A stretch of DNA of 64,000 nucleotides, from the NCBI GenBank assembly GCA_003024785.1, contig PUQB01000091.1:310001-374000 (forward strand), read 5' to 3'. This DNA is from Selaginella tamariscina. Its lineage: Eukaryota > Streptophyta > Lycopodiopsida > Selaginellales > Selaginellaceae. A program made the translations under genes and the position numbers. The notes beneath the pieces were generated by a model that worked only from the letters and a program-made list of their open reading frames with translations, ran no database searches and was not told the origin of the DNA. Shown one piece after another: positions 43,844-55,694 of this stretch (the stretch's first letter is position 1; each line of letters opens with the position of its first letter).

Positions 43844-45240
43844 AGTCTTAATATTTTGAGACACGCATGTTTAATTATATTATGACTTAAGATTGATTTC
43901 ACATTGAGAACACTATTTAGATTCTTAATATGTACTTTTATACGTATATCAAAAACTTATTTTCTTTTTATATGTACTTTATTATACGTATATCAAAAAC
44001 TTATTTTCTTTTTACATATTACTTGAATAAATATCAAATTTATATGCATGTATATAAGGCCCACTTTCCACTAGCGGGTGGTTATTTGGCCGGTGAAAAA
44101 TTGATAATGCCACTTAAATCCCACATAGGTGCCATATAGATTATAAATTATAAATAATTAACAAGTGGAAAAATAAATCCATCGTAGAATAAATAATTTA
44201 TTTTATTTTGATTGGTTGAGTCAATTAACCACTCACTAGTGGAAAGTGAATCTAATATGTATGAGTATATATTAAGATAAAATTATATTTCAATACTTTC
44301 TTAAATTAAAATAATGAATACATATTAATTATAAATTATGTATATACAATTAAAATCATGTGTAAAACATAAAGCTTTTGAAAAGCTTGTGCCGTTGAAA
44401 CAATTGGAGTCCAATGATATAATAGTTATAATTAAATGTTTTAGATGGTTAATTTAATTTTAAGCTTTAATTAGAAAAAATTAAATTATATTTTATGTTT
44501 ATCAATGATAAAGAGTATCCTGGTTTAGATAATAAAAAATAAATTAAAATATGGAATGTGTTTATTATTTAGTAAAAACAAACTTATCTATCAGGTCTAT
44601 TACAATAAATTTACTTAATTATAAAACAATAAAATATTGTTACTTGACTTTTACATTTTCATAAATCAAGTAATATATCCATGTACATCAATATATATGA
44701 TTTTGTATATACAAGCTAACTTTTATAACAAACAATTAGGTAAATTATTATATGAATTAAAATACGTGATAATATAATTTTTTTCTATTCCCTTTAAACT
44801 TTTATTTTACTTTAAATTTTAATTAAAACATAATAATTTTAAGTTAATATCCTATATTTAGTTGTACAATGATGATGTTGACTTAAATTTTAGAATCTTA
44901 GAAACGTTATAAAATAAAAAAAAATCATAAATATATAAGTCTTTATTTAACATCTTTAGAGATTGTTTTAAATGTTAAATACAATGAATTAAAGATTAAT
45001 TAATGCATTTTTTAAACTATATTATATAAGTTTCAATACATTTTTCCTTCATTTATTATGCATTAAAATTGTCTAAATACTATATATGTGTGTGAAACAT
45101 GGAACTTTCAAAAGAGCTTCTTTTTAAAATTTGTTTAAACAAATTACTATAGAAAAAACAAATCAAAATATTTTAATCTGCTTAAAAGGAATATACATTT
45201 TCATACAGGTGTTAATCCAATAACATCAAAATCAAATTTA
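43844..45240. other. AT-rich spacer
   Basis: No convincing gene. It contains a direct repeat of TATACGTATATCAAAAACTT at about 43940-44000 and the MITE-like element at 44062-44248. Otherwise only poly-A/T-rich sequence was seen. Confidence 0.65.
44062..44248. mobile_element. MITE-like element with 23 bp inverted ends
   Basis: CACTTTCCACTAGCGGGTGG plus TTA at 44062 pairs with TAACCACTCACTAGTGGAAAGTG at 44226-44248 (21 of 23 positions). It is 187 bp long with no coding potential, as expected for a non-autonomous DNA transposon. A target duplication is not obvious. Confidence 0.6.
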
Positions 45241-45269
45241 CTGTGTGTGTGTGTGTTAAATGGTTACGA

Positions 45270-45441
45270 TTAAGATAAGAAATGGAACAGTAAATAATCT
45301 TGGTAAGTGGCAAGCCTTTTAAATCGTTCGGGGTCACTTGACAGTTCCTTCAACCGTTGCTCAGTTCTCTCTTCAAGCATGAGAATCCTGTTTAGCTCAT
45401 AATCAATCACGCGTTGTGGTGCACCCTGCTCCGCCAATCCC
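45270..45441 (-). CDS. Possible terminal exon of an unidentified gene
   Basis: On the minus strand a TGTATAG acceptor is followed by an open frame reading GLAEQGAPQRVIDYELNRIL, then MLEERTEQRLKELSSDPERF, then KRLATYQDYLLFHFLS and a stop. Composition is balanced (Glu, Arg, Leu rich, likely helical), unlike the surrounding AT-rich DNA, which is why I list it. No family was recognised and no upstream exon could be linked; the transposon end fragment at 45518-45635 and an RNase H-like remnant lie upstream on the same strand. It may be part of a decayed mobile element or host gene. Confidence 0.3.
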
Positions 45442-45517
45442 CTATACATTTACAGAAAATATTCATCTCTCTCATATATTTATACACACATGCACACCCA
45501 CACACTCGCCAATACAT

Positions 45518-45635
45518 AGGCTTAATTACATATTAATTAAATGATTAATTAATAATTAAAACTTAAGTATTAATTAGTAATTTATTTTATATTCCCATTT
45601 TCACGTATCATGCCCACTTTAGTTACAATGTGCAT
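45518..45635 (-). repeat. Orphan left end of the large transposon, inverted
   Basis: Reverse complement of about 118 bp from the left end of the large unit (9980-10097), with the terminal ATGCAC(A/G)TTGTAACTAAAG at 45635 reading leftward. Identity is nearly complete up to TAATTAAGCCT, then stops abruptly. It may be a solo end, a very short deletion derivative, or the far inverted end of a larger rearranged insertion. Confidence 0.85.
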
Positions 45636-45724
45636 AAACCATAATATACTAGAATAGACACCATTTTTACAAGTGTAAAAATGGCAAAGGTTTCACATGA
45701 TTATAAGTAAATAAAGAAATGTTA

Positions 45725-45900
45725 CTTTGATGAAGCAATGCCTCTCCTCTGTGCAAGCTCGTCAACCTCTAAATTCTCTCTTCAGGGAACATGCTTTATC
45801 TCAAAAGTGTTGAACCCCCTTTTGAGATCTTGAACATGCTCAAAAAGCATCAATAATCAGGCTTTCTCACCTTCCATTAACCTTGCACTTAGTTCACCAC
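45725..45900 (-). pseudogene. RNase H-like remnant
   Basis: On the minus strand, blocks LLMLFEHVQDLKRGFNTFEI, KHVP and ENLEVDELAQRRGIAS resemble the C-terminal half of plant RNase H (reverse-transcriptase-like) domains, where HVPREEN and AD-LA are conserved. It is broken and probably derives from a retroelement. Confidence 0.5.
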
Positions 45901-48090
45901 CAACTTATAGTCACCAATGCAACCACGTTCTTAACTCTTTGTCGACCGGGTTGGTTCCCATGGCGTCCCGTTGTGCCTGAGAAGTGTTCTGATCTGGACC
46001 CTCCATTTTGGACGTGGTGTAGTCCACGTCCTGGTATTCTGCAAGCACCTTTCTCCTTCCTCGCGGCCTTGCCCTCCCGTTGAGGGTGGGATGAGGACGG
46101 GCTCCTCCCGACTATCCCTTGGGGGCCCCCGCCGCAGGACCAACCTGACGGCTGGTGGTGCGACTTACCTTGGCTAGACGGTTTTCCCTCCTCCAGCTAG
46201 TTTTGTATGATTGTGCGCGAAATCCCCTGCAACGTCTAGACGGTCGTGATCGATTGGGTGATTCCTCCTCGCCCCAAGACAGATCCCCCATCTAGTGATG
46301 GTTGCGGCTCTCCCGTGTGCCCTGGCGGATTTCCCTCGCGGGGCCGATGTGATACTAGTCGCTCGGGCAAATCTCTCCCACCCTTGGACAAATTCCTCTC
46401 GTCCCTTCTTCAAGGTAGCCACTATGCGGTCCCTCTTTCTGGTGCCTCCTCCAGTCCGTTAGCTCATCGACGTCCAGTCGCCTTTGCATAGGTGGTCGTC
46501 CCATGTGCACCCCAGCCTTCCGAAGCCTTGGGTTCTCATCCTGGTAACCACCCTGACCTACTGCATCGTCCGATCGGCTGAACTCCTGGTGTAAAAGTTG
46601 CCTTGTTGGCAATCGACGCCCTCCCTACGAGAGCCTTCCGGATAAGGCTCTTCCTCCCCTCTTTCCGGGCAGACACGAGCCCCCCGCATCACCTTGATGG
46701 GTGACGATGGCCTTGGGTTTCCTATCTTACCTCCATCGTGGCGCTGGTCATGCTGGGCTTCTGGCTCATGTCCCTCGTCGCTATTCGTGTTGCTTTCGCC
46801 CCCTCGAAATTCTTGCCTCCGTCGCAGGCATGCCCTTTGCTAGGGTTGTCTTGGGCGAGGTTTCCTCCTTCGGAGGTACTTGTCAAACACTGGTCCTGCT
46901 CGTTGGTATGGGGGCTCTTCGTGGCCGTCACTTTCACCTACGTCGAGAGGCAGAGGGCTTTCGTCGTCTTGCTATCCATCCCACTCTGCATCGTAGGTTA
47001 TTGTTGGCGAAGTCGCCCGTCCGGGTGCTGTTCATACCCACATGCTACCGTGCCTGGACTGTCGTCCAGACGTGCTGCAGTTCCTTCATATCCTTCTTCA
47101 TCGTCAACAGCGTGCGACCGCCTCTGCCGCTGGTGTGCCAGGTTTACCGCTGCTCAGAGATTCGGCCATGCAGTATTACCATTGTTTCCTCGGGTAGGTG
47201 AGGTAGGGGCCGATTGCGGCAATCGAGGTGCCTCGCCGCCTTCAATTAATCTCCCTCGGCCGGCCTGTCGCATTCTCTGGCCAGCTGTTGCTCGTCAATC
47301 TTTATTTGTTCGAATGAGTTAATCCCGACTCTTTGTCGGGCTGCCACTCTACTTGCTACAGTGAACTCCATCTGTGTGTACTATCTATTCGTCCGTGGTT
47401 GCCACAAATGGTCGTCAAGGACTCTGCAGGCCAGATATGGTGCTTCTTAGGAAGCTACAATGGTCACTAGAACGCTGTTGAGAGCGTCCAACCCCGGGGG
47501 TTCGACCAGCAAGTCAGGCCTTACCGCAGGAGTAATGGAAGGTATTGGATGGCCTCTATTCGAACGCCGCGAGGGCCCATGTACAGGTAAGGGGAGTTCT
47601 ACTGAGATGATGGGCAGAGAGTGTTGTGGGGCCCAAGAGTCGGGCAAGTGGGGAACGCCCGCTTGTAAGGTGAATAGAAGGAAAATGGTATAATATATTG
47701 CCGTCTGAGTACAAACTATCTCCAACAGTGGAGGAAGATATAAGACATAGACCTGACTCCAAAAGACCCCGACCCACTACCCGCCTTTCGGCTTATATAG
47801 TGGGTTACCTACTAGACCCTAGGTATAGGTGGCACCTTCCCACTGGTCTGCCGCCTGGTGACAGAGTCCTGCCTGCCACATTTATGTGCCTCCCCATGCG
47901 TGTTGTCCTTCGTACCCTGAGTAGTTGATCCGGACAATTGGATCTACGCCTGGTTACGCCGGCCTGACATCGATCGCCATCAGTTCGTACCTGAAGTACC
48001 TCCCTTATCCGGCGCTTCGCCCCGTCGCTCGTCCGCGCTGGTGAACGTCCCGTCGGCTAGCTGTGTGACAGTGTCGGGCCACCGTCAACC
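45901..48090. other. GC-rich 2.2 kb region of unknown origin
   Basis: Markedly more GC-rich than its surroundings. Open frames of 60-190 codons occur on both strands (longest 46738-47322 on the plus strand) but none shows a recognised domain. A CCCGACTCTTTGTCGGG hairpin is at about 47326-47342 and a TATATAG box at about 47795. It could be a decayed retroelement, or an organellar or foreign insert; no claim is made. Confidence 0.4.
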
Positions 48091-49174
48091 AACTAGTTGG
48101 ACCTTCTTCCTATGGCGAAGTTTGTTTACAGCAACTCCATTCACACATCTACAGGCTAGACACCTTTCTTCGCTTTTACAAGCTACAATCCATGTTTTGA
48201 CTTTGCTCCTCATGCTTCTCCTTCTTCCACTCCTGCAGTATAGGATCGTCTTCAGTATCTTGTCAGGTATAGGATGATCCCAGGTTCATTTTCAGTAGGC
48301 ACAGGAACAGTACAAGCATCATGCTGATGCTCATCAAAACCAACACCTACATACAAGATTGGTGATCTCATGTGGCTTTTTCGTCAATATATTCGCATCA
48401 ACAAGTCTTTTTCTAAGTTAGATTTTTAATAATTGGTCCCTTACAAGATTCCAGCTGAGGTCAATCCTATAGTTTTCCGACTAGAGTTACCATCTATTAT
48501 GAAACTTCATCCTATGTTTCACACCTCTTTGTTAGAGCTATATCATCCTTCTTCTTCTTGGTCGTGCTTCTTCTCCTCCCCCCTGTGGTCATTAATGATG
48601 AACCTGAGTATGAAGTTGCAGCCATTCTTAATTCTCATCTTCATCGCCGCCAACTTCAATACTTGGTGAATTAGAAAGGTTATTTGCCTACCAATCACAC
48701 TTGGAAACCTGCATCTAATTTTCTACATGCTTCTTCCAAGGTTGCTGCCTTCCATCAACATTATTTTGTTAAACTAGGTCATAGGACTTGTGGAACTTGT
48801 CCTTATGGAGGAGGTGTTGTCACGACTTGATACAAAATACATGATATGCTTATAGGATACAAGATACAGGATATGGGATACAAGATATGCCTACAGGATA
48901 TGCCTACAGAATATGCTTACAGGATATACCTACAGGATAAGGGACATATTTTGAGCTCATGCCTAGATTAACTCTTGGAGTATTATTTTTAGCTTATGCC
49001 AAATTAGCTCTTGGGGTTGTGAGTATAAAGCTCCGACTAATTGTTGTACAATCAGTTATTATTAACACCAGTCATTCTATGACCATTCTTGTAATGTTCC
49101 TTGTTTTTGTCTTGTTCCTTGCTCTTGAGTCAAGCCTCGTTGTTCTTATCTTGCTCTTGGGTCATGGCTTGATA
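48090..49174 (+). mobile_element. 3' fragment of an old Ty3/Gypsy element (same family as 49287-55689)
   Basis: Fossil. The left part resembles the integrase and C-terminal region of the intact relative (EVNPIVFRLELPSIMKLHPM, LYHPSSSW). The right part, 48818-49174, is its 3' LTR starting TGTCACGACTTGATAC and ending GGCTTGATA. It is clearly older than its neighbour and broken in many places. Confidence 0.85.
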
Positions 49175-49286
49175 GTGCTTACCAATCCATCTTTGATGGA
49201 GATCAACTTTAGGTACCTTGTTACATGCTTGCCTACTAATAGGAACTTCATGTAGATGATGAGATGGTGCTCCAGCCTATTGTATG
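49175..49286 (-). pseudogene. hAT-like transposase fragment, C-terminal side of the insertion
   Basis: Minus-strand reading gives EHHLIIYMKFLLVGKHVTRY then LKLISIKDGLVST, typical of hAT-family (ZMYM6/ZNF862-like) proteins just after the DEST box. It is the continuation of the 55690-56424 piece, split by the young Gypsy element, and is cut on its other side by the older Gypsy fragment. Confidence 0.6.
49282..49286. repeat. Target site duplication, left (GTATG)
   Basis: GTATG before the 5' LTR is repeated exactly at 55690-55694 after the 3' LTR. Confidence 0.92.
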
Positions 49287-49937
49287 TGTCACGACCCGAT
49301 ACAGAATACAGGATTCCGGATACAGGACATGGGTTGCAGGACTTTCCTACAGGATTCCGGATACAGGATATGGGTTACAGGATTTTCCTACAGGATATTC
49401 ATACCAGGATTCCGGACACAGGATTCGGTTGCAGGATATTCCTACAGGATATGCCACAGGATATGCCTAGAGGATAAGGGACATGTGGACTCATCTTAGC
49501 CTCTGCATGCATGCAATCACTTTTGCATGCATGCAACCACTTTTGCATGCATGCCTAGATTAGCTCTTGGAGTTGTGAGCATAAAAGCTCCGACCTAATT
49601 GTTGTACAATCAGTTACTATCACACCAGTCTTACTACGATCAATCTTGTCTTGTCTTGTTCTTGTCTTGTTTCCTGTCCTGTTCCTGTCTCGCTCCATTT
49701 CATGTCCTGTTCCTGGATCCTGTCCTGCTCCTGGATCCTGTCCGTTCCTGTCTTGCTCCCGGATCCTATCCTGTGCTTTTCTGTCCTGGTCCGGATCCTA
49801 TCCTGATCCTGTCTTGCTCCTAGATCCGTCCTGTTCCTATTCCTAGTTCCTGTCCTGCTCTCGGTCCTGTTCCTGAGTCAAGCCTTCATGTCCTTGGAAT
49901 CCTGTTCTCTTCCTAGTTCCTGGATCGTGGCTTGACA
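49287..49937 (+). repeat. 5' LTR of the young Gypsy element
   Basis: Begins TGTCACGACCCGATACAG and ends GGCTTGACA. The first 200 bp is a minisatellite of ACAGGATT/ACAGGATA units; the last 250 bp is a TCCTGTCCTGTTCC-type pyrimidine-rich minisatellite. A sequence TGCATGCATGCAA repeats three times between them (about 49505-49555). AGCATAAAAGC at about 49578 may be the promoter TATA region. Confidence 0.92.
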
Positions 49938-52900
49938 GTTTGATAGTAACTGCTTCATAGTTCTCCGTTTTCAGCTCCTTTCCTTCATTTTCCTCCTTTT
50001 TTTTTATTCCTAGATCATGGCTGATTTTGAGCGTTTTCAACACGAGCACCAAATGCTACTTCATGAGCTGGCCACTTTGCGCCAAGTGGTCACCGACCTG
50101 CAAGGGTTCCACCACTGCGGCACATGCAGCTGCTGATGCATCCTCCAAGGCTGCTGCGCAGGCTCTCTCCCAGGCATCGGTGGTTCCCTCTTCATCAAAC
50201 TTTTCTTCGGAGCCGAAGGTTAGCATGCCAGAGAAGTTCAGTGGTAATCGTGCCGATTTCCAAGGTTTCCTGAATCAGATCCGGCTCTTGATCCGTATGC
50301 AACCACGGCGCTACTCGACTGATGCTCAAAAGGTGGGTCTTTTGGCATCCTTACTAAGTGGATCTCCACGGGCTTGGGTTGCCCCCTTGCTGGAGCGTGA
50401 CGATCCATTGATGGAAGACTTTGAAGGTTTCGTGGCTGCCTTTGAAGCCTGTTTTGGAGATCCTGATAAGTACCGTTCTGCATGCACGAAGTTACGGAAG
50501 CTCACTCAAGGATCCCGACCAGCTTCCGTCTATGCATCCGAATTTCAGCAACTTTGCACGAACATTCCATGGGACGAGACTGCATTGATCGAACACTTCC
50601 GTTTTGGGTTGAGGGACGACGTGAAGGACCTTCTCCTTACGTTACCGGATGCCCAAACATTAGCGGAGATCATGCAACAAGCTGTTCGTTGCGACAACCG
50701 TTTGTTCGAGCGTCGTCAGGAAAGATCCCGTCAACAGTTCCTGCAAACCAATCCTGCAGCTGTGGTACATGTTCCTGCACCACCTTCTGGAGTAGTTCCT
50801 ATGGAGGTTGAGAAATCCAAGCGTGGCTCTCTTTCCGCTGCGAGAAGCAACGTCGTCGCAGTGAGAACCTGTGCTTGTATTGTGGTGGAGCAGGACACAA
50901 GGTGGCAGATTGTCCTATTAAAGCCAGGAACTTCAAGACGCGTGAAGTTGAAGCTGAAGTTCAGTCGGAAAACTCCAATGTCCACTTCGTCTAGGAGCCG
51001 CGAAGTTGGACGTAGGTGCAGGCTCCATTGGTGCTGCTCATACCATCCCATCACTTAAGTTTCCTGTACACATTCATCTTAATAATCGAGAGCTCATGGA
51101 GTTTGCCTTGTTAGACACTGGTGCAAATGCATGCTTCATGGATGACACGTTTGCAACTCAACATGGCATTTCGGTGGTGAAGTTGAAGCGTGCAGTTCCT
51201 GTAGAGGTGGCCGATGGGCGTCTAATTGCTTCTGGTGCAGTTACCCATGCTACCGAACCTCTCTCCTGCAGGTATGGCACATTCAACTGTTCAATTTCCT
51301 TCAACTTGATCAAGACTCGGTCGACTCCCATCATTTTGGGCATGCCATGGTTCGTTGTTGCAAATCCGCAGATCGACTGGAGGTCTAGGACGCTCACGTT
51401 TTCCTCTCCAACAGCTAGGATCAATCCTGTACCTTCCTGTGTGCAGGATACATCCTTAGTATCTGAGGCAGTACAAGCTACAGGATTGACCGTGCCTGTT
51501 CCTGTACCAGTGTTGAAGACTCCTCCTCGACAGGATTCACCTCATCAGTTCCTCAGCACATCGCAGGCTCTCTCCACTCCTGTAAGTTTGCGGTGTCCTG
51601 TACAGGGTTCTTCCAATCCTGTATCAGTGTCGAAGGTTCCTCCTCAACAGGATCCACCTCCTGTTGATTCGTCAGCACATTCGCAGGCTTCTTCCACTCT
51701 TGCGCAACCACGGACTCCTGTACAGGATTCTTCCAATCCTGTACACTCATCACCCACACAGGTTTTTTCCAATCCTGCTTCTTTCTGTTACCCTGCTTCT
51801 GTTCCATCCCCCAAGATCCTTCCTCTTTTTCAGTCACAGCTCCCTCCTTCTCCTCTCCGAGTTCTTACCACTACCATGCATGAACTCGCCACTGATCCTG
51901 CTCCCTTCCACCTTTTTGCCTTTCAAGTAACTCCTACGTCCTCTTCTACCTTTCCTGTATCCGACCCCTGTTTTTTCTCCTTCTCCTTCTCCTTCTCCTC
52001 CTTCTTCCCTACCATCCAAGTACCACGACTTTAAGGACGTTTTTGACAAGCACAAGGCTGCAGTTCTTCCTGTTCACAGGTCCTACGACTGTCCTATTGA
52101 TCTTGCGGAAGGAAAGACTCCACCATTCGGACCGATTTATGCATTGTCACCCACAGAGTTGGAGGTTCTTCGTCAGTACATCGAGGACAACTTGGCATCC
52201 GGCTTCATTCGTCACTCAAAGTCCCCTGCAGGAGCTCCTATCTTCTTTGTCAAGAAGAAGGATGGGAGTTTACGTTTGGTTGTGGACTACAGGGGTTTGA
52301 ATCAAGTCACCATTCGGAATCGGTACCCGTTGCCATTGATCCCGGAACTTCTCGATCGGCTGCGAGGAGCAAAGGTGTTCACGAAGATCGACTTACGAGG
52401 AGCCTACAACCTTGTACGGATTCGTCCCGGCGATGAGTGGAAGACTGCCTTTCGTACAAGGTATGGACATTTTGAGTACACGGTAATGCCTTTCGGCCTT
52501 ACCAATGCCCCAGCTGTGTTCCAACACATGGTGAACGACATTTTCCGTGACTTCTTGGACCAGTTTGTGGTGATCTACCTCGACGACATCTTGATTTTCT
52601 CCAAGGACCAGGCGGCACATGACAAGCATGTACGACTAGTTTTAGAGCGGCTTCGCGAGCATGGCCTGTACGCGAAGTTGGAGAAGTGTTTTTTCGATAG
52701 GGATTCGGTGGAGTTCTTGGGCTACATCGTCTCTCCTGCTGGCGTTTCCATGGACATGCACAAGGTGAAGACCATCGTGGAGTGGGAGAGGCCCAAGTCG
52801 GTACGAGATGTACAATGTTTCCTTGGCTTTGCAAACTTCTACAGGCGGTTCATACAGGACTTCTCCAAGCGTGTACTTCCACTCACAGAACTCACCAAGC

Positions 52901-54995
52901 GCACAGGACTTTTCTCTTGGTCCGACAAGGCGGAACACGCGTTCACAACACTCAAGGACGTTTTCACGACAGCTCCGATTTTAGCACATCCTGACCCTTC
53001 TCATCCTTTCTTCATTGAAGCAGATGCCTCGGATTTTGCAGTAGGATCCGTCCTATCGCAAGTTGGAGAGGACAAGTTGCTTCATCCTGTAGCTTTTCAC
53101 TCTCGTAAGTTCCTGTCGGCGGAGATCAACTACGAGATTCATGACAAGGAACTCAAGGCCATTGTGGATTCGTTTGAGGAGTGGCGGCATTTCCTGGAAG
53201 GTGCTGCACATCCTGTACAAGTTCTTACGGATCACAAGAACCTGGAGTACTTTCAAACGGCTCGGGTCCTCAGTCGGCGACAGGCTAGGTGGGCAGAGTT
53301 CCTATCACGTTTTGACTTCGTCATCGTCTACAGGCCCGGCTTTCGGAATGGCAAGGCGGACGCATTGTCTAGGCGCTCTTACCTTGCACCAAGCCCGGGC
53401 GATCCTGCATTTGACGGTCAAAGGCAAGTGTTGTTGGGTCCTGATCGTTTCCGGCTTGCGGCACTGCAGGTTCATCAGGCTCCAGCAAATTCAACACTCC
53501 TACAGGACGTCCGTTCGCAGTTGGCTACAGACGACTTGGCAAAGAATGTGTTCTCACACATTCATCCTGACGTTGCAAGTTCCTCTTCCTCCAGTTCCCG
53601 TCCAGACTACAACCTGTTCACCATACAGGATGGACTCCTGTACCGGGAAGGTCTCCTGTACGTTCCTGTTGGTATTTCCAGGACTCGTGTGGTACAGGAT
53701 TGTCATGATACCCCGGCTACAGGACATTTTGGTGTGGCCAAGACAGTGGAGTTGGTGACTCGCAACTATTGGTGGCCTGGGTTGCGAGGTTTTGTGGAGA
53801 GGTTTGTACGGAGTTGTGACACTTGTAGCAGGTCGAAGATGCCTCATCATGCACCCTCTGGTCTTCTTCGTCCTCTTCCTGTTCCGTCTGCTCCTTGGAG
53901 ATCCATTTCTATGGATTTCCTCACAGATCTTCCTCCTTCTCGTGGATTTGATGCAGTTCTTGTGGTGGTTGACCGTTTCACCAAGCAGGCTCATTTCCTA
54001 CCCTGCAACAAGACAGCTACAGGTCAGACAACTGCCGAGTTGGTGATCCGCGAGGTGTTCCGACATCATGGTCTTCCTGAGAGCATTGTTTCCGATCGAG
54101 GTCCACAATTCATGTCCAAGTTTTGGCGAGAGCTTCTTCGGAGTCTACAGGTCAAAGCGGATCTTTCTTCAGGATATCACCCACAAACCGATGGGCAGTC
54201 CGAACGCACAATTCAGACCTTAGAACAGTATCTTCGTTGCTTCATCAGTTACCAGCAGGACAACTGGTTGGACCTCCTTCCAATGGCGGAGTTTGCCTAC
54301 AACAACTCCATCCACGCATCTACAGGACAGACACCTTTCTTTGCTCTTACAGGCCACCATCCACGTTTTGACTTTGCTCCTCCCGCTTCTCCTTCTTCCG
54401 CTCCTGCAGTACAGGATCGTCTTCAGCATCTTCGGCAGGTACAGGATGATCTCCAGGTTCATCTTCAACAGGCACAGGAACGATACAAGCATCATGCTGA
54501 TGCTCACCGTCAGCCGGCACCTGCATACAAGATTGGTGATCTCGTGTGGCTTCTTCGTCGACACATTCGCACCAACAGGCCTTCTTCTAAGTTGGATTTT
54601 CAACGATTGGGCCCTTATAGGATCGTGGCGGAGGTAAATCCTGTAGCTTTCCGACTCGAGTTACCATCCACGGTGAAACTTCATCCTGTGTTTCACACCT
54701 CTTTGTTGGAGCCGTATCATCCTTCTTCTCTTCCCGGTCGTGTTTCTTCTCCTCCCCCTCCTGTGGTCATTGACACGGAACCTGAGTACGAAGTCGCAGC
54801 CATCCTTGACTCTCGTCTTCATCGTCACCAACTCCAATACTTGGTGGATTGGAAAGGGTACCTGCCTACTGATCGCACTTGGGAACCTGCATCCAACTTA
54901 CTCCATGCTTCTTCCAAGGTTGCTGCCTTCCATCGGCATTATCCTGCTAAACCAGGTCCCAAGACTCGTGGAACTCGTCTTTAGGGAGGAGGTGC

Positions 54996-55689
54996 TGTCA
55001 CGACCCGATACAGAATACAGGATTCCGGATACAGGACATGGGTTGCAGGACTTTCCTACAGGATTCCGGATACAGGATATGGGTTGCAGGATTTTCCTAC
55101 AGGATATTCCTACCAGGATTCCGGACACAGGATTCGGTTGCAGGATTCCTACCAGGATTCCGGACACAGGATTCGGTTGCAGGATATTCCTACAGGATAT
55201 GCCACAGGATATGCCTAGAGGATAAGGGACATGTGGACTCATCTTAGCCTCTGCATGCATGCAATCACTTTTGCATGCATGCAACCACTTTTGCATGCAT
55301 GCCTAGATTAGCTCTTGGAGTTGTGAGCATAAAAGCTCCGACCTAATTGTTGTACAATCAGTTACTATCAACACCAGTCTTACTACGATCAATCTTGTCT
55401 TGTCTTGTTCTTGTCTTGTATCTTGTCCTGTTCCTGTCTCGCTCCTATTTCCTTTCCTGTTCCTGGATCCTGTCCTACTCCTAGATCCTGTCCTGTTCCT
55501 GTCTTGCTCCCGGATCCTATCCTGTGCTTTCCTGTCTTGCTCTCGGATCCTATCCTGATCCTGTCTTGCTCCTAGATCCGTCCTGTTCCTATTCCTAGTT
55601 CCTGTCCTGCTCTCGGTCCTGTTCCTGAGTCAAGCCTTCATGTCCTTGGAATCCTGTTCTCTTCCTGGTTCCTGGATCGTGGCTTGACA
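54996..55689 (+). repeat. 3' LTR of the young Gypsy element
   Basis: Same sequence as 49287-49937 apart from unit-number differences in the minisatellite parts and a few substitutions; 694 bp against 651 bp. Confidence 0.92.
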
Positions 55690-55694
55690 GTATG
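55690..55694. repeat. Target site duplication, right (GTATG)
   Basis: Exact repeat of 49282-49286. Confidence 0.92.

Larger units (their letters stand above)
49287..55689 (+). mobile_element. Young Ty3/Gypsy chromodomain LTR retroelement, nearly whole
   Basis: Plus orientation, 6.4 kb, flanked by a perfect 5 bp target duplication (GTATG). Parts in order: 5' LTR, gag (SMPEKFSGNRADFQGFLNQI, about 50.0-51.0 kb), aspartic protease (LLDTGANACFMDD, about 51.1-51.4 kb), a Pro/Ser-rich variable linker, reverse transcriptase with YLDDILIF, RNase H, integrase with H2C2 zinc and DD-E regions, and a C-terminal chromodomain (YLVDWKGYLPTDRTWEPASN), within one long frame at about 52.1-55.0 kb; then a polypurine tract AGGGAGGAGGTGC and the 3' LTR. 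It looks close to whole, with at most a few breaks. The very similar LTRs and exact target repeat indicate a recent insertion. It sits inside a hAT-like gene. Confidence 0.95.

Noticed and set aside
46738-47322. 194-codon frame as a real gene
   Set aside because: Overlapping open frames occur in several frames and on both strands in this GC-rich stretch. Composition is Ser/Arg/Pro-rich with no domain.
47326-47342. CCCGACTCTTTGTCGGG hairpin as an intrinsic transcription terminator
   Set aside because: There is no following U-tract and the genome appears eukaryotic.
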